64,000 nucleotides of DNA, taken from assembly GCA_013177825.1 (NCBI GenBank), contig JABLXX010000001.1:458936-522935 (forward strand), read 5' to 3'. Under the pieces are notes generated by a model. It had not been told where the DNA came from. It saw nothing but the letters and a program-made list of their open reading frames with translations, and made no database searches. The stretch comes from Syntrophaceae bacterium (GTDB lineage Bacteria; Desulfobacterota; Syntrophia; Syntrophales; PHBD01). The translations under genes and the position numbers were made by a program. Shown here one piece after another: positions 1-9,115 of the stretch (positions are counted from its first letter, which is position 1; every line of letters starts with the position of its first letter).

Positions 1-592
1 CGGCGAATTCTTCCGCAATCTTCATCGCCCGCGGCGCCAGGTCTTCCTCCGCGACCGCCTCGTGGACGAGACCGAGCCGGAGAGCCTCCTCGGCGGAGTA
101 CAGGGCGCCTGTGTAGACCGCGGTCTCCGCGTTCCTCTGCCCCAGCCACATCTTCATGATCTCGACGCTCCCCGCAAAAAGCGACGAGCCGAAGTTGATC
201 TCGTTGAGGGAGATCCTCGCCTTTCCCGTGACCATGGTCCGGTAGTCGCAGGCGATGGCGATCATGCATCCTCCCGCCATCGTGTGCCCGTTGAGGGCCG
301 CCACGACGGGCTTGGGGTACAGGAACAGCGCTCCGTAGAAATTGGTGAATTTCGTCAGGTAGCGGAGGAAGTCTTCTTTCCCGTATTCCAGGAATTCGGG
401 AATGTCGAATCCGTAAGTGAAGAACTTCCCTCTTCCCGTGAGGATTACGGCCCGGACTGCAGGATCCACAGCCAGATCCCGGATGCAGGCGGTCATTTCG
501 TCGATGACGGCTTCGTTCAGCGCATTCACCTTCCCCCGGCTCAAGGTGACGGTCGCGATTCCCTGCTCCCTGCTGCATTCCAGAAACTGCAT
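1..592 (-). CDS. enoyl-CoA hydratase/isomerase family protein (3' end cut by window)
   Basis: Crotonase-fold enzyme, expected to hydrate, isomerise or otherwise transform an acyl-CoA in the cytoplasm. About 197 codons are visible; the C-terminus lies beyond base 1. The oxyanion-hole stretch NGHTMAGGCM lies near residue 100, and LNEINFGS keeps the first catalytic Glu position of hydratases. The second Glu (usually in a GTQR-like segment) is not evident, because the segment reads AGSVEIMKMW, so a true hydratase activity is uncertain. Two ATGs compete, at 598 and 592. AGGAGG at 601-606 sits almost on top of the first and about 8 bases before the second, so 592 was chosen. It lies downstream of the M24 peptidase gene on the same strand with a 56-base gap. 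The substrate cannot be told from sequence. Confidence 0.85.
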   Translation of the reverse strand, partial: MQFLECSREQGIATVTLSRGKVNALNEAVIDEMTACIRDLAVDPAVRAVILTGRGKFFTYGFDIPEFLEYGKEDFLRYLTKFTNFYGALFLYPKPVVAALNGHTMAGGCMIAIACDYRTMVTGKARISLNEINFGSSLFAGSVEIMKMWLGQRNAETAVYTGALYSAEEALRLGLVHEAVAEEDLAPRAMKIAEEFA

Positions 593-648
593 GGACATAC
601 CTCCTTTCCGTGGATGGATGAGACCATGGCGGTCCGCCATGCGGCGGT

Positions 649-1824
649 CTACACTTCGAAGAGCATCCGGGGCGTCGTGGTCAGGATTTCATTCCGTTTC
701 GCCCGGATGTGAATCATGTCCTCCAGTTTGACCACGCCCAGCGCCTCGTCGAGCATGTGCAGGTCCAGGGCAACGACCTGGCCCTCCTCGAGGGGCGAGG
801 CGTCGTAACCGGACAGGATGGGGGGCTCGTTCAGCTCGAGTCCGATACCGTGCCCGATCAGCCGGGAGATCTTTCCGCCCCCGAAGTGCTGGAACGTCTC
901 CCGGCGCCCCAACTCGCCGGCTTTTTCGACGGCGAGCCGGTAGACCTCGGTGCAGGCGATCCCCGGACGGATGGCGGCGATCAGGTGGTCGGCGATGGAG
1001 CGGAGGTCGTCGTACAGGGAGTGGATCTCTTTTCCGGCCTTCCCCAGGCAATAGGTGCGCGTCTGATCGGCGTGGTAGCCGTCGACCAGGGTGGGGATGT
1101 CCACGATCACGATGTCGCCCGCCTCGATTTTTCTCCTCGACGGCCCCGCCGGTACGGCGGGACTCAGGCCCACCCCCGTGATGGTGTAGACGACGCCGCT
1201 GATGCGGAAGAGATTGGGGCCGGAGCTGATGGGGCCCCGGCTCATGAAGAAGTCGGGCTGGCGGATGAAGAAGATTCCCTCGTGGCCCGCCAGGCGGTGG
1301 GCGTTTTCAACCGCGGCGGCCAGCTCCAGCTCCGTGATCCCTTCCCTCAGGGTGGACAGCACCGCCTCGTGGCCCGCATGGATGGCCCCGCAGGCCTTCC
1401 GGATCTTTTCGATCTCGGCCGGCTCCTTCTTCTTTCTCTGGTCCAGCGGCAGGGAGGAGACGTCGACCGCCTCGAAGCCGGGGAAGCATTTCCCGACCTG
1501 CCGGAACTGCTCCGCCGTCAGGATGTCCATCTCCACGCCGAGACGCCGGTCTTCCCCTTGCGCGGGTACGGACAGGGCCTCGCCGATCCGTTCAAGGCGC
1601 CGCTCCTCCCGGACCTTTTCCCGCGGGATGAAGACGTCGTTCAGGGCGAAGTCCAGTCCGCTCCGGACGTACAGCGTGTAGTCGCCGGGGAGGACGACCA
1701 GCCAGGAGGGCTGCGCCGTGCCCGTGTAGTAGAGGATGTTTCTGGAGTAGCCGATCAGGGCGGCCGTGATGCCCCGGGCGGCCATCCCGGCCTGCAGGCC
1801 CTTGATTCTATCTTTACGGTCCAT
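649..1824 (-). CDS. M24 family metallopeptidase (Xaa-Pro dipeptidase/creatinase-like)
   Basis: A 391-residue protein with the creatinase-like N-terminal domain (about residues 1-140) followed by the pita-bread M24 catalytic domain. Metal ligands are visible: Asp in IVIVDIPTLVDG, Asp in HADQTRTY, His in GHGIGLELNEPP and Glu in VKLEDMIHI. The fourth position, normally the Glu of a TIEPG-like motif, is Asp here (VVALDLHM), which keeps the charge but is atypical. Family members cleave Xaa-Pro dipeptides or act on small C-N substrates, so the exact substrate is open. The ATG at 1824 is preceded by GGGAGG at 7 bases. It may be co-transcribed with the crotonase-family gene downstream. Confidence 0.88.
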   Translation of the reverse strand: MDRKDRIKGLQAGMAARGITAALIGYSRNILYYTGTAQPSWLVVLPGDYTLYVRSGLDFALNDVFIPREKVREERRLERIGEALSVPAQGEDRRLGVEMDILTAEQFRQVGKCFPGFEAVDVSSLPLDQRKKKEPAEIEKIRKACGAIHAGHEAVLSTLREGITELELAAAVENAHRLAGHEGIFFIRQPDFFMSRGPISSGPNLFRISGVVYTITGVGLSPAVPAGPSRRKIEAGDIVIVDIPTLVDGYHADQTRTYCLGKAGKEIHSLYDDLRSIADHLIAAIRPGIACTEVYRLAVEKAGELGRRETFQHFGGGKISRLIGHGIGLELNEPPILSGYDASPLEEGQVVALDLHMLDEALGVVKLEDMIHIRAKRNEILTTTPRMLFEV

Positions 1825-2024
1825 GGAGATACCTCCCTGCGAATAAAGAAAAGAGATCTGGAAACCGATTATATCGGATTGCCGAACCGCCGCCCGCCGC
1901 GCTTAGATAATTAGCCGTGTTAATTCCCGGGAAAGGCAAAGCGATCCTGATGCCGGAACGATGTCCGCGGGCGCATTGCTCGGTGATGGGTGAAAACGGT
2001 TTCAGGGATGGGTGGGGTGATGTC

Positions 2025-3374
2025 TCAGGGGGACTCCATCTGTGCCGCCGTTCGCCTGAGGAGGGCGAGGATTTTTTCCGCCCGGAATTCCGGAACCCGG
2101 GAGAGGCCTCTCTCGTACCGCGACAGGGTCTGGCGGGTGATTCCCGCTCCCCCGGCCACGTCTTCCTGGCGAAGATGAAGCCGGGTGCGAAGCCTCTTCA
2201 GCCGTGCCGGCTCCGTCGTCAGGAGGGAGGTGTCCGCCGGGATCGAATCGTCCCCATGCGGTTTTTTTAACTTCCCGATTGTCACGATCGGTTTCCGTTT
2301 CCGTTTTGCAGCGACCCTCTTTGCCGTTCTCCAAAGTTTTTCCGAGAGCTTTACGGTGATGGGCGTCTCCAGCCACTCTGCCATGTAGCCCTTCGTCCGG
2401 CTGACGGGTTCCCGCAGGTCATCCGCCTCGACGATCCCGATCTGCATGAGTCTCTCGTGGGCCTTGAAAAAGGCATCCACCGTATGGCCCGGATTGCGCC
2501 AATTCACGCTTTCCCCGCAAAAATCAAGGATGCTCCGGGGGGTCGCCCTGGGCAGCCCGCCTTTCTTTCCGGCGACCGTTCCGATCAGCGTCCAGTATGT
2601 ACCCAGCTTCTTGGTGAATGCCTCCTGATACGGGTTCAGGTGGAGAAGGGCCTTGCCGTAGTAGCCGATCCAGAACAGCCCCTCCACGTTCAGGAAATGG
2701 GCCAGGGCCTGGCCGCAGCGGAACCGGAACGCCGTTCCTGCCCGGTCCTTCCGCCGATATTCCACGTCCAGGAGATCCAGGAGACGGTCCGGTCTCTCCC
2801 TGCCGAAGGTGACCGTTCCGCCGGTGCGGTAGTCCTTCCAGGTCATGGACACCCTCAGGTCCGCAAGGCGAAGGACTTCCGCTTTCAGGTCGTCGAGAAG
2901 ATTCCCCGCCCGGCCGCGGCGAAGGCGGATGTTTCTCATGGCCGCGATCTCCTCCGGCGTGATGCGCGCAATCCCCGTCCGGGGATCGTCCAGGCGGGCG
3001 ATGGCGGACATCAGGATCATCAGGACGTCCGCCGACTCCACGGACAGGCTGCGGACGGTGTTTCTCAGCCGGCCCGAGTAGATGAAGTCAAGGCGGGGCG
3101 TGTAGTACAGGGCGATGGTCGGATGGAAGCGGTGGGAATAATCGGGCGGCGGCTCATAAAAGAAGGTGATGTTTCCCGCCCTTGTTTCATACGGATAATA
3201 GGGGTGGCCGTGGGCGTCGGAGGACCACCTGGATTTCGGCCCGCCGGCATAGATCGCCCGCAGGGAGGAGTGGATGATGGGGCTGACGGGGAAAGGGATT
3301 TTTTCGAGGACCGGCGGAAGCCTTACGGCATCGCTACGGGCGGGCCTGTCTTGATAAAAAGCTTTCCGTTCCAT
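2025..3374 (-). CDS. uncharacterised protein with C-terminal XRE-type helix-turn-helix; replication-initiator-like body
   Basis: About 449 residues if started at the ATG at 3374; the frame stays open to a TTG at 3449. Neither start has a good ribosome site. I do not recognise the body by name. The final 60 residues form a clear XRE helix-turn-helix (LRQEDVAGGAGITRQTLSRY). The middle third has alternating helical and basic stretches (for example ITPEEIAAMRNIRLRRG and FWIGYYGKALLHLNPY) that remind me of paired winged helices in plasmid replication initiators; this resemblance is an impression, not a match. A basic linker (VAAKRKRKP) precedes the HTH. It is flanked by ordinary metabolic genes and stands alone. 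It could be a DNA-binding regulator or a remnant of a mobile replicon. Confidence 0.7.
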   Translation of the reverse strand: MERKAFYQDRPARSDAVRLPPVLEKIPFPVSPIIHSSLRAIYAGGPKSRWSSDAHGHPYYPYETRAGNITFFYEPPPDYSHRFHPTIALYYTPRLDFIYSGRLRNTVRSLSVESADVLMILMSAIARLDDPRTGIARITPEEIAAMRNIRLRRGRAGNLLDDLKAEVLRLADLRVSMTWKDYRTGGTVTFGRERPDRLLDLLDVEYRRKDRAGTAFRFRCGQALAHFLNVEGLFWIGYYGKALLHLNPYQEAFTKKLGTYWTLIGTVAGKKGGLPRATPRSILDFCGESVNWRNPGHTVDAFFKAHERLMQIGIVEADDLREPVSRTKGYMAEWLETPITVKLSEKLWRTAKRVAAKRKRKPIVTIGKLKKPHGDDSIPADTSLLTTEPARLKRLRTRLHLRQEDVAGGAGITRQTLSRYERGLSRVPEFRAEKILALLRRTAAQMESP

Positions 3375-3696
3375 CGGGCCTGGCCCCGGGTGAAGGGTTT
3401 GGGAAAAAACGCCGGATGCCGTCGGGAGGAGCACTTCTTTACGTTCCAATAGTCATAAGGTCGATTGTCACCGTTCGTCAAGGCGGAAGACAGAGCCGGC
3501 AGAAAAAGGGAGCTTTTGGATTCGGAATGTCGGGGATGAGATCCCGGCGAGGGCTTGTGCGCCGCTTCCTGTGGCAGAGGACGCATTCCCGGCTGAATCA
3601 TCGTGTCCGGGCCGGTTCGGGATCGGAAAAAAACGGGGAGACCCGGCGGGAAATATGGTACGAATGTCATCACGAGATCAGCGAGGAGGTCTTGAG

Positions 3697-4455
3697 ATGA
3701 CGACAACGGAAGCCGGGAAGGAAGAAAAGAATGTCTGGAAGGTTGTCCGGGTGGTTCCGGAAAATCATGACGTGAACTCGGTCTTCCTGGAGGGGGCGGA
3801 TGAAAAGTTCTCCGCCCGCCGGGCCGGTCAGTTCGCCTCCATCCGGATCCCGGGACCCGATGGCTGGAGCGAGCCCCATCCGTTCACCATCTCCGCCGCC
3901 CCCGAGGATTCGCTGCTGCGCCTGACCATCAAGAAGGAGGGAGCGTTCACCTCCGCCATTCCCGACCTGAAGCCGGGGACGTCCGTGAAAGTCATGGGGC
4001 CGCTCGGCGTTTTCTGCAAGGGCATCGACGAGAAGCCCGAGATCGTCATGATTGCCGGGGGGGTGGGCGTCACGCCGTTCCTGAGCGTCCTTCGCCATTT
4101 CCGGAACGGCAAGGCGAGGAACCGGGTCCTGCTTTTCTGGTCCAACAAAACGCTGTCCGACACCTTCTGCCGGGATGAAATCCGCGAGATGACCCGCGAT
4201 CTCGACCTCACGGTGATCCACTGCCTGAGCAGGGAAGATGACGTCGGAGGCTACTTCGACGGGCTGGCCCCGCGACTTCTCTACGAAAAGGGTCGGTTGA
4301 GCGCCGACATCCTGAAACGGCACGGGGTGATGCGGGATGCCGCCTTTTACCTCTGCGGTCCGCCTCCCATGATGGAGTCCGCCCTGAAGGAACTGGGAAT
4401 CCTGGGCGTGGATCCGGCGATGGTGGAGGAGGAACGGTTCATCTGGAAGAAATAG
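3697..4455 (+). CDS. FAD/NAD(P)H oxidoreductase, ferredoxin-reductase-like
   Basis: A 252-residue soluble flavoprotein of the ferredoxin-NADP reductase superfamily. The FAD-binding beta-barrel contains EPHPFTIS, the HPFTIS form seen in ferric reductase and NADPH-oxidase-like members. The nucleotide-binding domain contains IAGGVGVTPF and the C-terminal YLCGPPPMM. There is no Cys cluster for a 2Fe-2S centre and no membrane segment, so it is a stand-alone reductase domain that would pass electrons from NAD(P)H to an unknown partner. The start ATG at 3697 has GAGGAGGT 6 bases upstream; the open frame extends further but has no ribosome site there. The next gene, a lipoprotein, starts 7 bases after its stop. 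Confidence 0.88.
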   Translation: MTTTEAGKEEKNVWKVVRVVPENHDVNSVFLEGADEKFSARRAGQFASIRIPGPDGWSEPHPFTISAAPEDSLLRLTIKKEGAFTSAIPDLKPGTSVKVMGPLGVFCKGIDEKPEIVMIAGGVGVTPFLSVLRHFRNGKARNRVLLFWSNKTLSDTFCRDEIREMTRDLDLTVIHCLSREDDVGGYFDGLAPRLLYEKGRLSADILKRHGVMRDAAFYLCGPPPMMESALKELGILGVDPAMVEEERFIWKK

Positions 4456-4462
4456 CCCGCCC

Positions 4463-5158
4463 ATGGCCGGATCACGAACTTTCATGCGTCTCATCGCGTC
4501 CAGCGTCCGATCTGCGTGCCGGGCATCCGGAGGGACGATCCTTCTGGCGGTGCTGCTTGTCGCCGGCTGCGGCGAGAAACCCGTGTCCGTCGCGACTGTC
4601 CAGCCGCCCATCGACGTCAAGGCCGAACCCGTCCAGGATTCCCTTTCTTCGAACGAGAAAATCCGCATCAAGCTGAAGGCCGGATTCGTGGACCTGGTTC
4701 CCGTAGCCCGATACCGGATCGCCGCCGTCGTATCCTCGAAGAGAAAGTACTCGTCCGGATGGGGTGCCGAGGTGATGCCTTTCGACCTGGCCCTCGTCTG
4801 GGGCCGCCTCACGGACCCGGACATCGCAAAACGCCTGCAGATCAAGCACGACAACACCCGCCTCGCCTGGTTCCGGATCAAGGGGGACGACTCGCCTGTG
4901 AGCTTCGAGTATGTTATGTCCCACGGGTCCAACAACCATCTCATCCCGGCGACGGGGAACCTCTTCCGGGCTATCGACCGCGATGTGAGCGTCAAGGATC
5001 GCATTGTTCTCGAGGGGTACCTGGTGAACGGCGAGGGACTCATCGAGGGACAGACCATCCGGCTCAAGACGAGCCTTACCCGTGAGGATACGGACCGGGG
5101 GGCCTGCGAGATCTTCTATGTCACGTCCCTGCGGATCGGGGACCGGGTGTATCGCTGA
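4463..5158 (+). CDS. putative lipoprotein of unknown function
   Basis: A 231-residue protein with a lipoprotein signal: a basic N-terminus, hydrophobic core and lipobox LVAGC with Cys at residue 36. A second ATG at 4484 would give a shorter signal sequence (Cys 29). Predicted to be exported and lipidated. The mature part is soluble, with no repeats or recognisable catalytic motif; it contains WGRLTDPDIAKRL, SHGSNNHLIPAT and a late Cys (GACEIFYV). I do not recognise the family. It follows the flavin reductase by 7 bases and is probably co-transcribed, but the link in function is unknown. Confidence 0.8.
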   Translation: MAGSRTFMRLIASSVRSACRASGGTILLAVLLVAGCGEKPVSVATVQPPIDVKAEPVQDSLSSNEKIRIKLKAGFVDLVPVARYRIAAVVSSKRKYSSGWGAEVMPFDLALVWGRLTDPDIAKRLQIKHDNTRLAWFRIKGDDSPVSFEYVMSHGSNNHLIPATGNLFRAIDRDVSVKDRIVLEGYLVNGEGLIEGQTIRLKTSLTREDTDRGACEIFYVTSLRIGDRVYR

Positions 5159-5203
5159 AAAACGGTGCGGGAAGATGCATTCGGACGGGGAAATGGTTCG
5201 ATT

Positions 5204-5226
5204 GCCGGGCCTCGCGGCAGCCCGGC
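5204..5226. terminator. GC-rich hairpin between convergent genes
   Basis: GCCGGGC at 5204-5210 pairs with GCCCGGC at 5220-5226. It lies between the convergent lipoprotein and pxpC stops. No T-tract follows on either strand, so a termination role is only suggested by position. Confidence 0.3.
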
Positions 5227-5238
5227 TCGATCTCCCGG

Positions 5239-6192
5239 TCAGCGGCCGCCGACAGTGAAAAAGGCATCGATCTCCCGCAGCCTTGCCGCTTCGGTCCTGT
5301 AGAGGGCATGGGCCTCCTCCAGGGTCACCTTCTTGAACCAGATCCGGTTGCCCGGCATGGCCTGGGCGACCTTCGGCAGATCCGTCGAGATCACCGTAGC
5401 GATTTTCGTGTAGCCCCCCGTCGTCTGCTCCACAAGGAGGATGATCGGCTGTCCGTCGGCGGGGAGCTGGACGTTGCCCGGGATGACCGGCTCCGAGATG
5501 ATGCTCTGGGGAAATCCCTCGTCATGGTGGATCGGCGTGCCATGGAGGCGATACCCCATGCGGTCCGCCTCGGATGCCACGGTATAGTCGGCGTCGAAAA
5601 AAATCTCCATCCCCGAGTGAAAGGCCTCTTCCTGGGGCCCCGGCAGGGCCTTCAGCACGATGTCGGTCCGGTACGTCGGGATCCAGCGATACGGAAGGCG
5701 CCTCGGTGCCGCCAGGAGGTCGCCGGCACCCCGCCGGAGGACGTCCTCCTTCCACAGAGCCCTTCCCTCGATGCCGCCGATCTTCGCCTTGAGGCAGGTG
5801 GCGCGGCTCCCCATGACGACGGGGACATCGATTCCCCCCGAGACGGCCAGGTAGGTCCGGCAGCCGGTCGTGGCGAAATGGAACCGGAGGATGTCCCCCG
5901 CCTTAACCCGGAAGGACTTCCAGGGTGGCATCGGCCCGTCGTTGAGCGTAGCGGCCATGTCGGCGCCTGCCAGGGCCATGTCGGCTTCGCAGAGAACCTC
6001 CAGGGCCGGACCCTGCAGTGTCATTTCCAGGACGGCTGCCTCGGGGGGATTCGCGACCAGCAGATTGGCGATGCGGTAGGCAAAGCCGTCCAGCGCACCG
6101 GATGGGGGGACGCCGCGGTCGATGTAACTGTAGCGTCCGGCGTCCTGGACCGTCGTCAGGGAACCTGGCGAAAGAACGCGGAAGGCCTCCAT
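5239..6192 (-). CDS. pxpC: 5-oxoprolinase subunit C (biotin-dependent carboxyltransferase-like family)
   Basis: A 317-residue member of the family formerly called KipA or allophanate hydrolase subunit 2. Together with PxpA and PxpB it forms the ATP-dependent prokaryotic 5-oxoprolinase, which opens pyroglutamate to glutamate. Typical features are the N-terminal LSPGSLTTVQDAGR, the RGVPPSGALD segment, LAVSGGIDVP and, later, QTTGGYTKIATV. The start ATG at 6192 shares one base with the pxpB stop (TGATG), indicating translational coupling. It is the last gene of the dctPQM-pxpABC run. Confidence 0.93.
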   Translation of the reverse strand: MEAFRVLSPGSLTTVQDAGRYSYIDRGVPPSGALDGFAYRIANLLVANPPEAAVLEMTLQGPALEVLCEADMALAGADMAATLNDGPMPPWKSFRVKAGDILRFHFATTGCRTYLAVSGGIDVPVVMGSRATCLKAKIGGIEGRALWKEDVLRRGAGDLLAAPRRLPYRWIPTYRTDIVLKALPGPQEEAFHSGMEIFFDADYTVASEADRMGYRLHGTPIHHDEGFPQSIISEPVIPGNVQLPADGQPIILLVEQTTGGYTKIATVISTDLPKVAQAMPGNRIWFKKVTLEEAHALYRTEAARLREIDAFFTVGGR

Positions 6193-6899
6193 CAGGGTTT
6201 CTCCTCCTGGCGGATCCGGTCGAATTCCGACTCGGGAATCGGGACGAAGCGAATCCGGTCGCCCGCCTCATAGAGAAAGGGTGACTCCCGCTCCGGGGCG
6301 AAAAGCCGGAGGGGCGTCCGGCCGATGATCTGCCAACCACCGGGGCTGTCCACCGGGTAGACGCCCGTCTGGGCCTCGGCGATGCCGACGGAGCCGCCGG
6401 GGATGACCGTCCGGGGCGTTTCCCGGCGCGGCGTTACGATCTGTTTGTTGAGCCCGCCCAGGTAGCAGAAGCCGGGGGTGAAGCCGATCATGTAAATCGG
6501 GTAGTCCGTTCCGGAGTGGACGGCGATGACTTCTTCCGGGGTCAGCCCGTTGCGCTCCGCAACGACTCCGATATCGGGTCCGTGCTCTCCTCCGTAGCAG
6601 ACCGGAATTTCGACAATGTGGGGCGCCGGGATGTCCACCTCCCGGAGATGTCCCTCCAGTTCGTTCAGGACCTCCGACAGCCGTTCCGGAGTCGTTTGCA
6701 GGGGATCGTAAAGAAGGGAGAGGGAGCGGTAAGCGGGAACGACGGCCTGGACGCCCTCGGGGAGATTCCGCTTGAGGAGAGCCGTGACGGCCCGGACTTT
6801 CTCGTTGATCGCGGGGTCGATGGCATCGCCGTATTCCACCAGGATGGCCCGGTCGCCGCTGTGCCGCAGGCGGGGTCTCTCGAACGGAAGGAAAGTCAT
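6192..6899 (-). CDS. pxpB: 5-oxoprolinase subunit B (KipI-like)
   Basis: A 235-residue protein of the KipI/allophanate hydrolase subunit 1 family, partner of PxpC. Diagnostic stretches are HSGDRAILVEYG near the start, IPVCYGGEHGPD, the central IGFTPGFCYLGGL and the C-terminal SPGGWQIIGRTPLRL. ATGs at 6911 and 6899 compete: AGGAGG abuts the first and is about 12 bases from the second, so 6899 is preferred with modest certainty. It lies 17 bases after pxpA and overlaps pxpC by one base. Cytoplasmic. Confidence 0.93.
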   Translation of the reverse strand: MTFLPFERPRLRHSGDRAILVEYGDAIDPAINEKVRAVTALLKRNLPEGVQAVVPAYRSLSLLYDPLQTTPERLSEVLNELEGHLREVDIPAPHIVEIPVCYGGEHGPDIGVVAERNGLTPEEVIAVHSGTDYPIYMIGFTPGFCYLGGLNKQIVTPRRETPRTVIPGGSVGIAEAQTGVYPVDSPGGWQIIGRTPLRLFAPERESPFLYEAGDRIRFVPIPESEFDRIRQEEKP

Positions 6900-6916
6900 G
6901 GGCGAAACCATCCTCC

Positions 6917-7699
6917 TTATGGACCGATGAAGGTTCCCAGGGGGGCGACCCCGATCCCGTCCCGCTCGAGGACGGAACGGATCCGCTTCACCAGGGCCAC
7001 CGCCGCGGGGTTGTCGCCGTGAACGCAGAGCGTGTGGATCTCCATATCGAGGACCGTCCCGTCGGTGGCGATCACTTTTCCCTCTTGGGCCATCAGGAGC
7101 GCCCGGGCGGAGGCCTCTTCCGGGTCCTCGATCACGGCCCCGGGCATGCTCCTGGGCGCGAGCTTCCCGTCGGGCGTGTAGGCCCGGTCGGGGAAGGCCT
7201 CGAAGGCGACCCGGATCCCCGCCTCTGCGGCGATTCGCTTCACCAGCGGCGCCTGGGCTCCGCCAAGGGCCAGGTAGATGAGGCCGCGGTCGATCCGGGC
7301 GACGGCCCCGATGAGGCTGCGCAGGAGGGCCTCGTTCCCGACGCTCTCGTTGTACAGGCTTCCATGCGGCTTTACGTGCTGGAGCGCCACGTCGTGGGCA
7401 TCGCAGAAGGCCCGGAGAGCCCCCACCTGATACATCACGTAGTCGCGGATTTCCTCGGGCGTGCAATCCATCCTCCGCCGGCCGAAACCGGCGAGATCCG
7501 GGTAGCCCGGGTGGGCGCCCACAGCCACGCCGTTTCCCTTTGCCAGGCGGACCGTTTCGTACATGACCCGGGCGTCGCCGGCGTGAAATCCGCAGGCAAT
7601 GTTCGCCGAGGTGATGTGCCGGATCGCCTCGGCGTCCATGCCGAGGGTATAGGCGCCGAAACTCTCTCCCATGTCGCAGTTCAGGTCGATGTTCTTCAT
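6917..7699 (-). CDS. pxpA: 5-oxoprolinase subunit A (LamB/YcsF family)
   Basis: A 260-residue LamB/YcsF protein. The family signature DLNCDMGESFGAY is at residues 5-17, followed by SANIACGFHAGD and VGAHPGYPD, then the conserved HVKPHGSLYN. PxpA is the third essential component of the PxpABC 5-oxoprolinase established for bacteria. Full length for the family. GGAG lies a suitable distance before the ATG. It begins 15 bases after dctM on the same strand, directly joining the TRAP transporter to the enzyme genes. Confidence 0.94.
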   Translation of the reverse strand: MKNIDLNCDMGESFGAYTLGMDAEAIRHITSANIACGFHAGDARVMYETVRLAKGNGVAVGAHPGYPDLAGFGRRRMDCTPEEIRDYVMYQVGALRAFCDAHDVALQHVKPHGSLYNESVGNEALLRSLIGAVARIDRGLIYLALGGAQAPLVKRIAAEAGIRVAFEAFPDRAYTPDGKLAPRSMPGAVIEDPEEASARALLMAQEGKVIATDGTVLDMEIHTLCVHGDNPAAVALVKRIRSVLERDGIGVAPLGTFIGP

Positions 7700-7714
7700 C
7701 GGGCGTCTCCTGGC

Positions 7715-9019
7715 TTATTTCATCCGGTTGGGCAGGTAGAGGGCGATGTCCGGGAAGACCGTCAGCAGGATCGTCGCCAGGAGCATGAGCAGGAAAAAGG
7801 GCATCGCCGCCCTGGCAATGCGGAACAGGCTGTCGTTGTTGAGCCCGCTGATGACGAAGAGGTTGAAGCCCACGGGCGGCGTCACCTGGGCCAGCTCGAT
7901 CATGACGACGAGATAGATGCCGAACCACACGAGATCGAACCCCGCCGCCTCCACCAGGGGCAGGACCAGCGGCGCCGTCATGACGATCATGGAGAACCCG
8001 TCGATGAGGCAGCCCAGGAAGAGGTAGAGGATGGTCAGGATGACAATGAGCATGTACGGGGAAAGCTGCATCGAGACGACGTACTCCGTCAGGGCCCGCG
8101 TGATTCCCAGGAAGCCGAAGACGTTCGAGAGATAGGAAGCGCCCATGACGATGAGCATGATCATGCAGCTCGTCTTTATCGAGTTGATCATGCTTGTCTT
8201 GAAGACCTGCCAGGAGAGGCTCCTGGTGAGGGCGGCGAAAAACAGCGCGCCCACGACCCCAACGCCTCCGGCCTCGGTCGGGGTGGCCCACCCCAGGTAA
8301 ATGCTTCCCAGCACAAGGAACACGAGAAGCACGACGGGGGCGATGGCCGGGATGGCCTGGAGACGGTCTTTCCAAGTGTAGCGGTCTTCCGCCCGCGGTG
8401 CCAGCGCGGGATTGATCAGGCAGCGGAGAAAGATGTATCCGCAGAACAGCAGAACGATCATGAAGCCGGGAAGGAATCCGGCGATGAAGAGCTTGCCGAT
8501 GCTGACGTCGCCGATGATGCCGTAGACGAGCATGACCATGCTGGGAGGGATCAGGAATCCCAGCGTCCCAGCCCCGGCCAGCGACCCGATGGAGAGGTCG
8601 TGGTCGTAGTTGCGCTTTTCCAGCTCCGGGACGGTGATCTTCCCCACGGTGGCCGTCGTCGCCGCCGAGGAGCCGCTGACGGCGGCAAAGAACGTGCAGG
8701 CGAGGACGTTCACGTGGATGAGTCGTCCCGGGATGGCGTCCATCCAGGGAGCCAGGCCCCGGAAAAGGTCCGACGAGATCCGGCTCCGGAACAGGATTTC
8801 GCCCATCCAGATGAAGAAGGGCAGGGCCATCATGGCCGATCCGCTGGTGTTGTTCCAGGCGACGTTGGCGATGATGGATCCGAAGGACACGTCGCTGAAA
8901 AAGAAGAAGCCGCCGATTCCGACGATGAACAGGGAGATGCCGATCCAGACGGAGCCTCCCAGGAACAGGATAAGGAGCCCGATGATCGTCGCCGAAACGG
9001 GTCCGAGGTCAGGTTGCAT
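7715..9019 (-). CDS. dctM: TRAP transporter large permease, DctM type
   Basis: A 434-residue polytopic inner-membrane protein with roughly twelve hydrophobic segments, the size and layout of DctM. The motif GFLIPPSMVMLVYG near residue 150 and the repeated VTPPVGFNLFVISG near residue 385 are the characteristic scoop-like re-entrant regions. DctM carries out sodium-coupled transport of a substrate delivered by DctP. A weak GGAG precedes the ATG. It is separated from dctQ by 96 bases without visible signals and from pxpA by 15 bases. Confidence 0.94.
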   Translation of the reverse strand: MQPDLGPVSATIIGLLILFLGGSVWIGISLFIVGIGGFFFFSDVSFGSIIANVAWNNTSGSAMMALPFFIWMGEILFRSRISSDLFRGLAPWMDAIPGRLIHVNVLACTFFAAVSGSSAATTATVGKITVPELEKRNYDHDLSIGSLAGAGTLGFLIPPSMVMLVYGIIGDVSIGKLFIAGFLPGFMIVLLFCGYIFLRCLINPALAPRAEDRYTWKDRLQAIPAIAPVVLLVFLVLGSIYLGWATPTEAGGVGVVGALFFAALTRSLSWQVFKTSMINSIKTSCMIMLIVMGASYLSNVFGFLGITRALTEYVVSMQLSPYMLIVILTILYLFLGCLIDGFSMIVMTAPLVLPLVEAAGFDLVWFGIYLVVMIELAQVTPPVGFNLFVISGLNNDSLFRIARAAMPFFLLMLLATILLTVFPDIALYLPNRMK

Positions 9020-9115
9020 TTGTTTCTACTCCGTGGCGGAGAGCCGCCCTTCCAAATGGAAAGACCCGTTGCCGTTCTCCATGGGGTGAAGGGAAACGGG
9101 GAAATGGGATTTGAA

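Noticed and set aside
3416-3700. A 94-codon plus-strand frame upstream of the flavin reductase.
   Set aside because: Overlaps the minus-strand HTH gene, lacks a ribosome site and has a shadow-like Arg/Gly/Ser composition.
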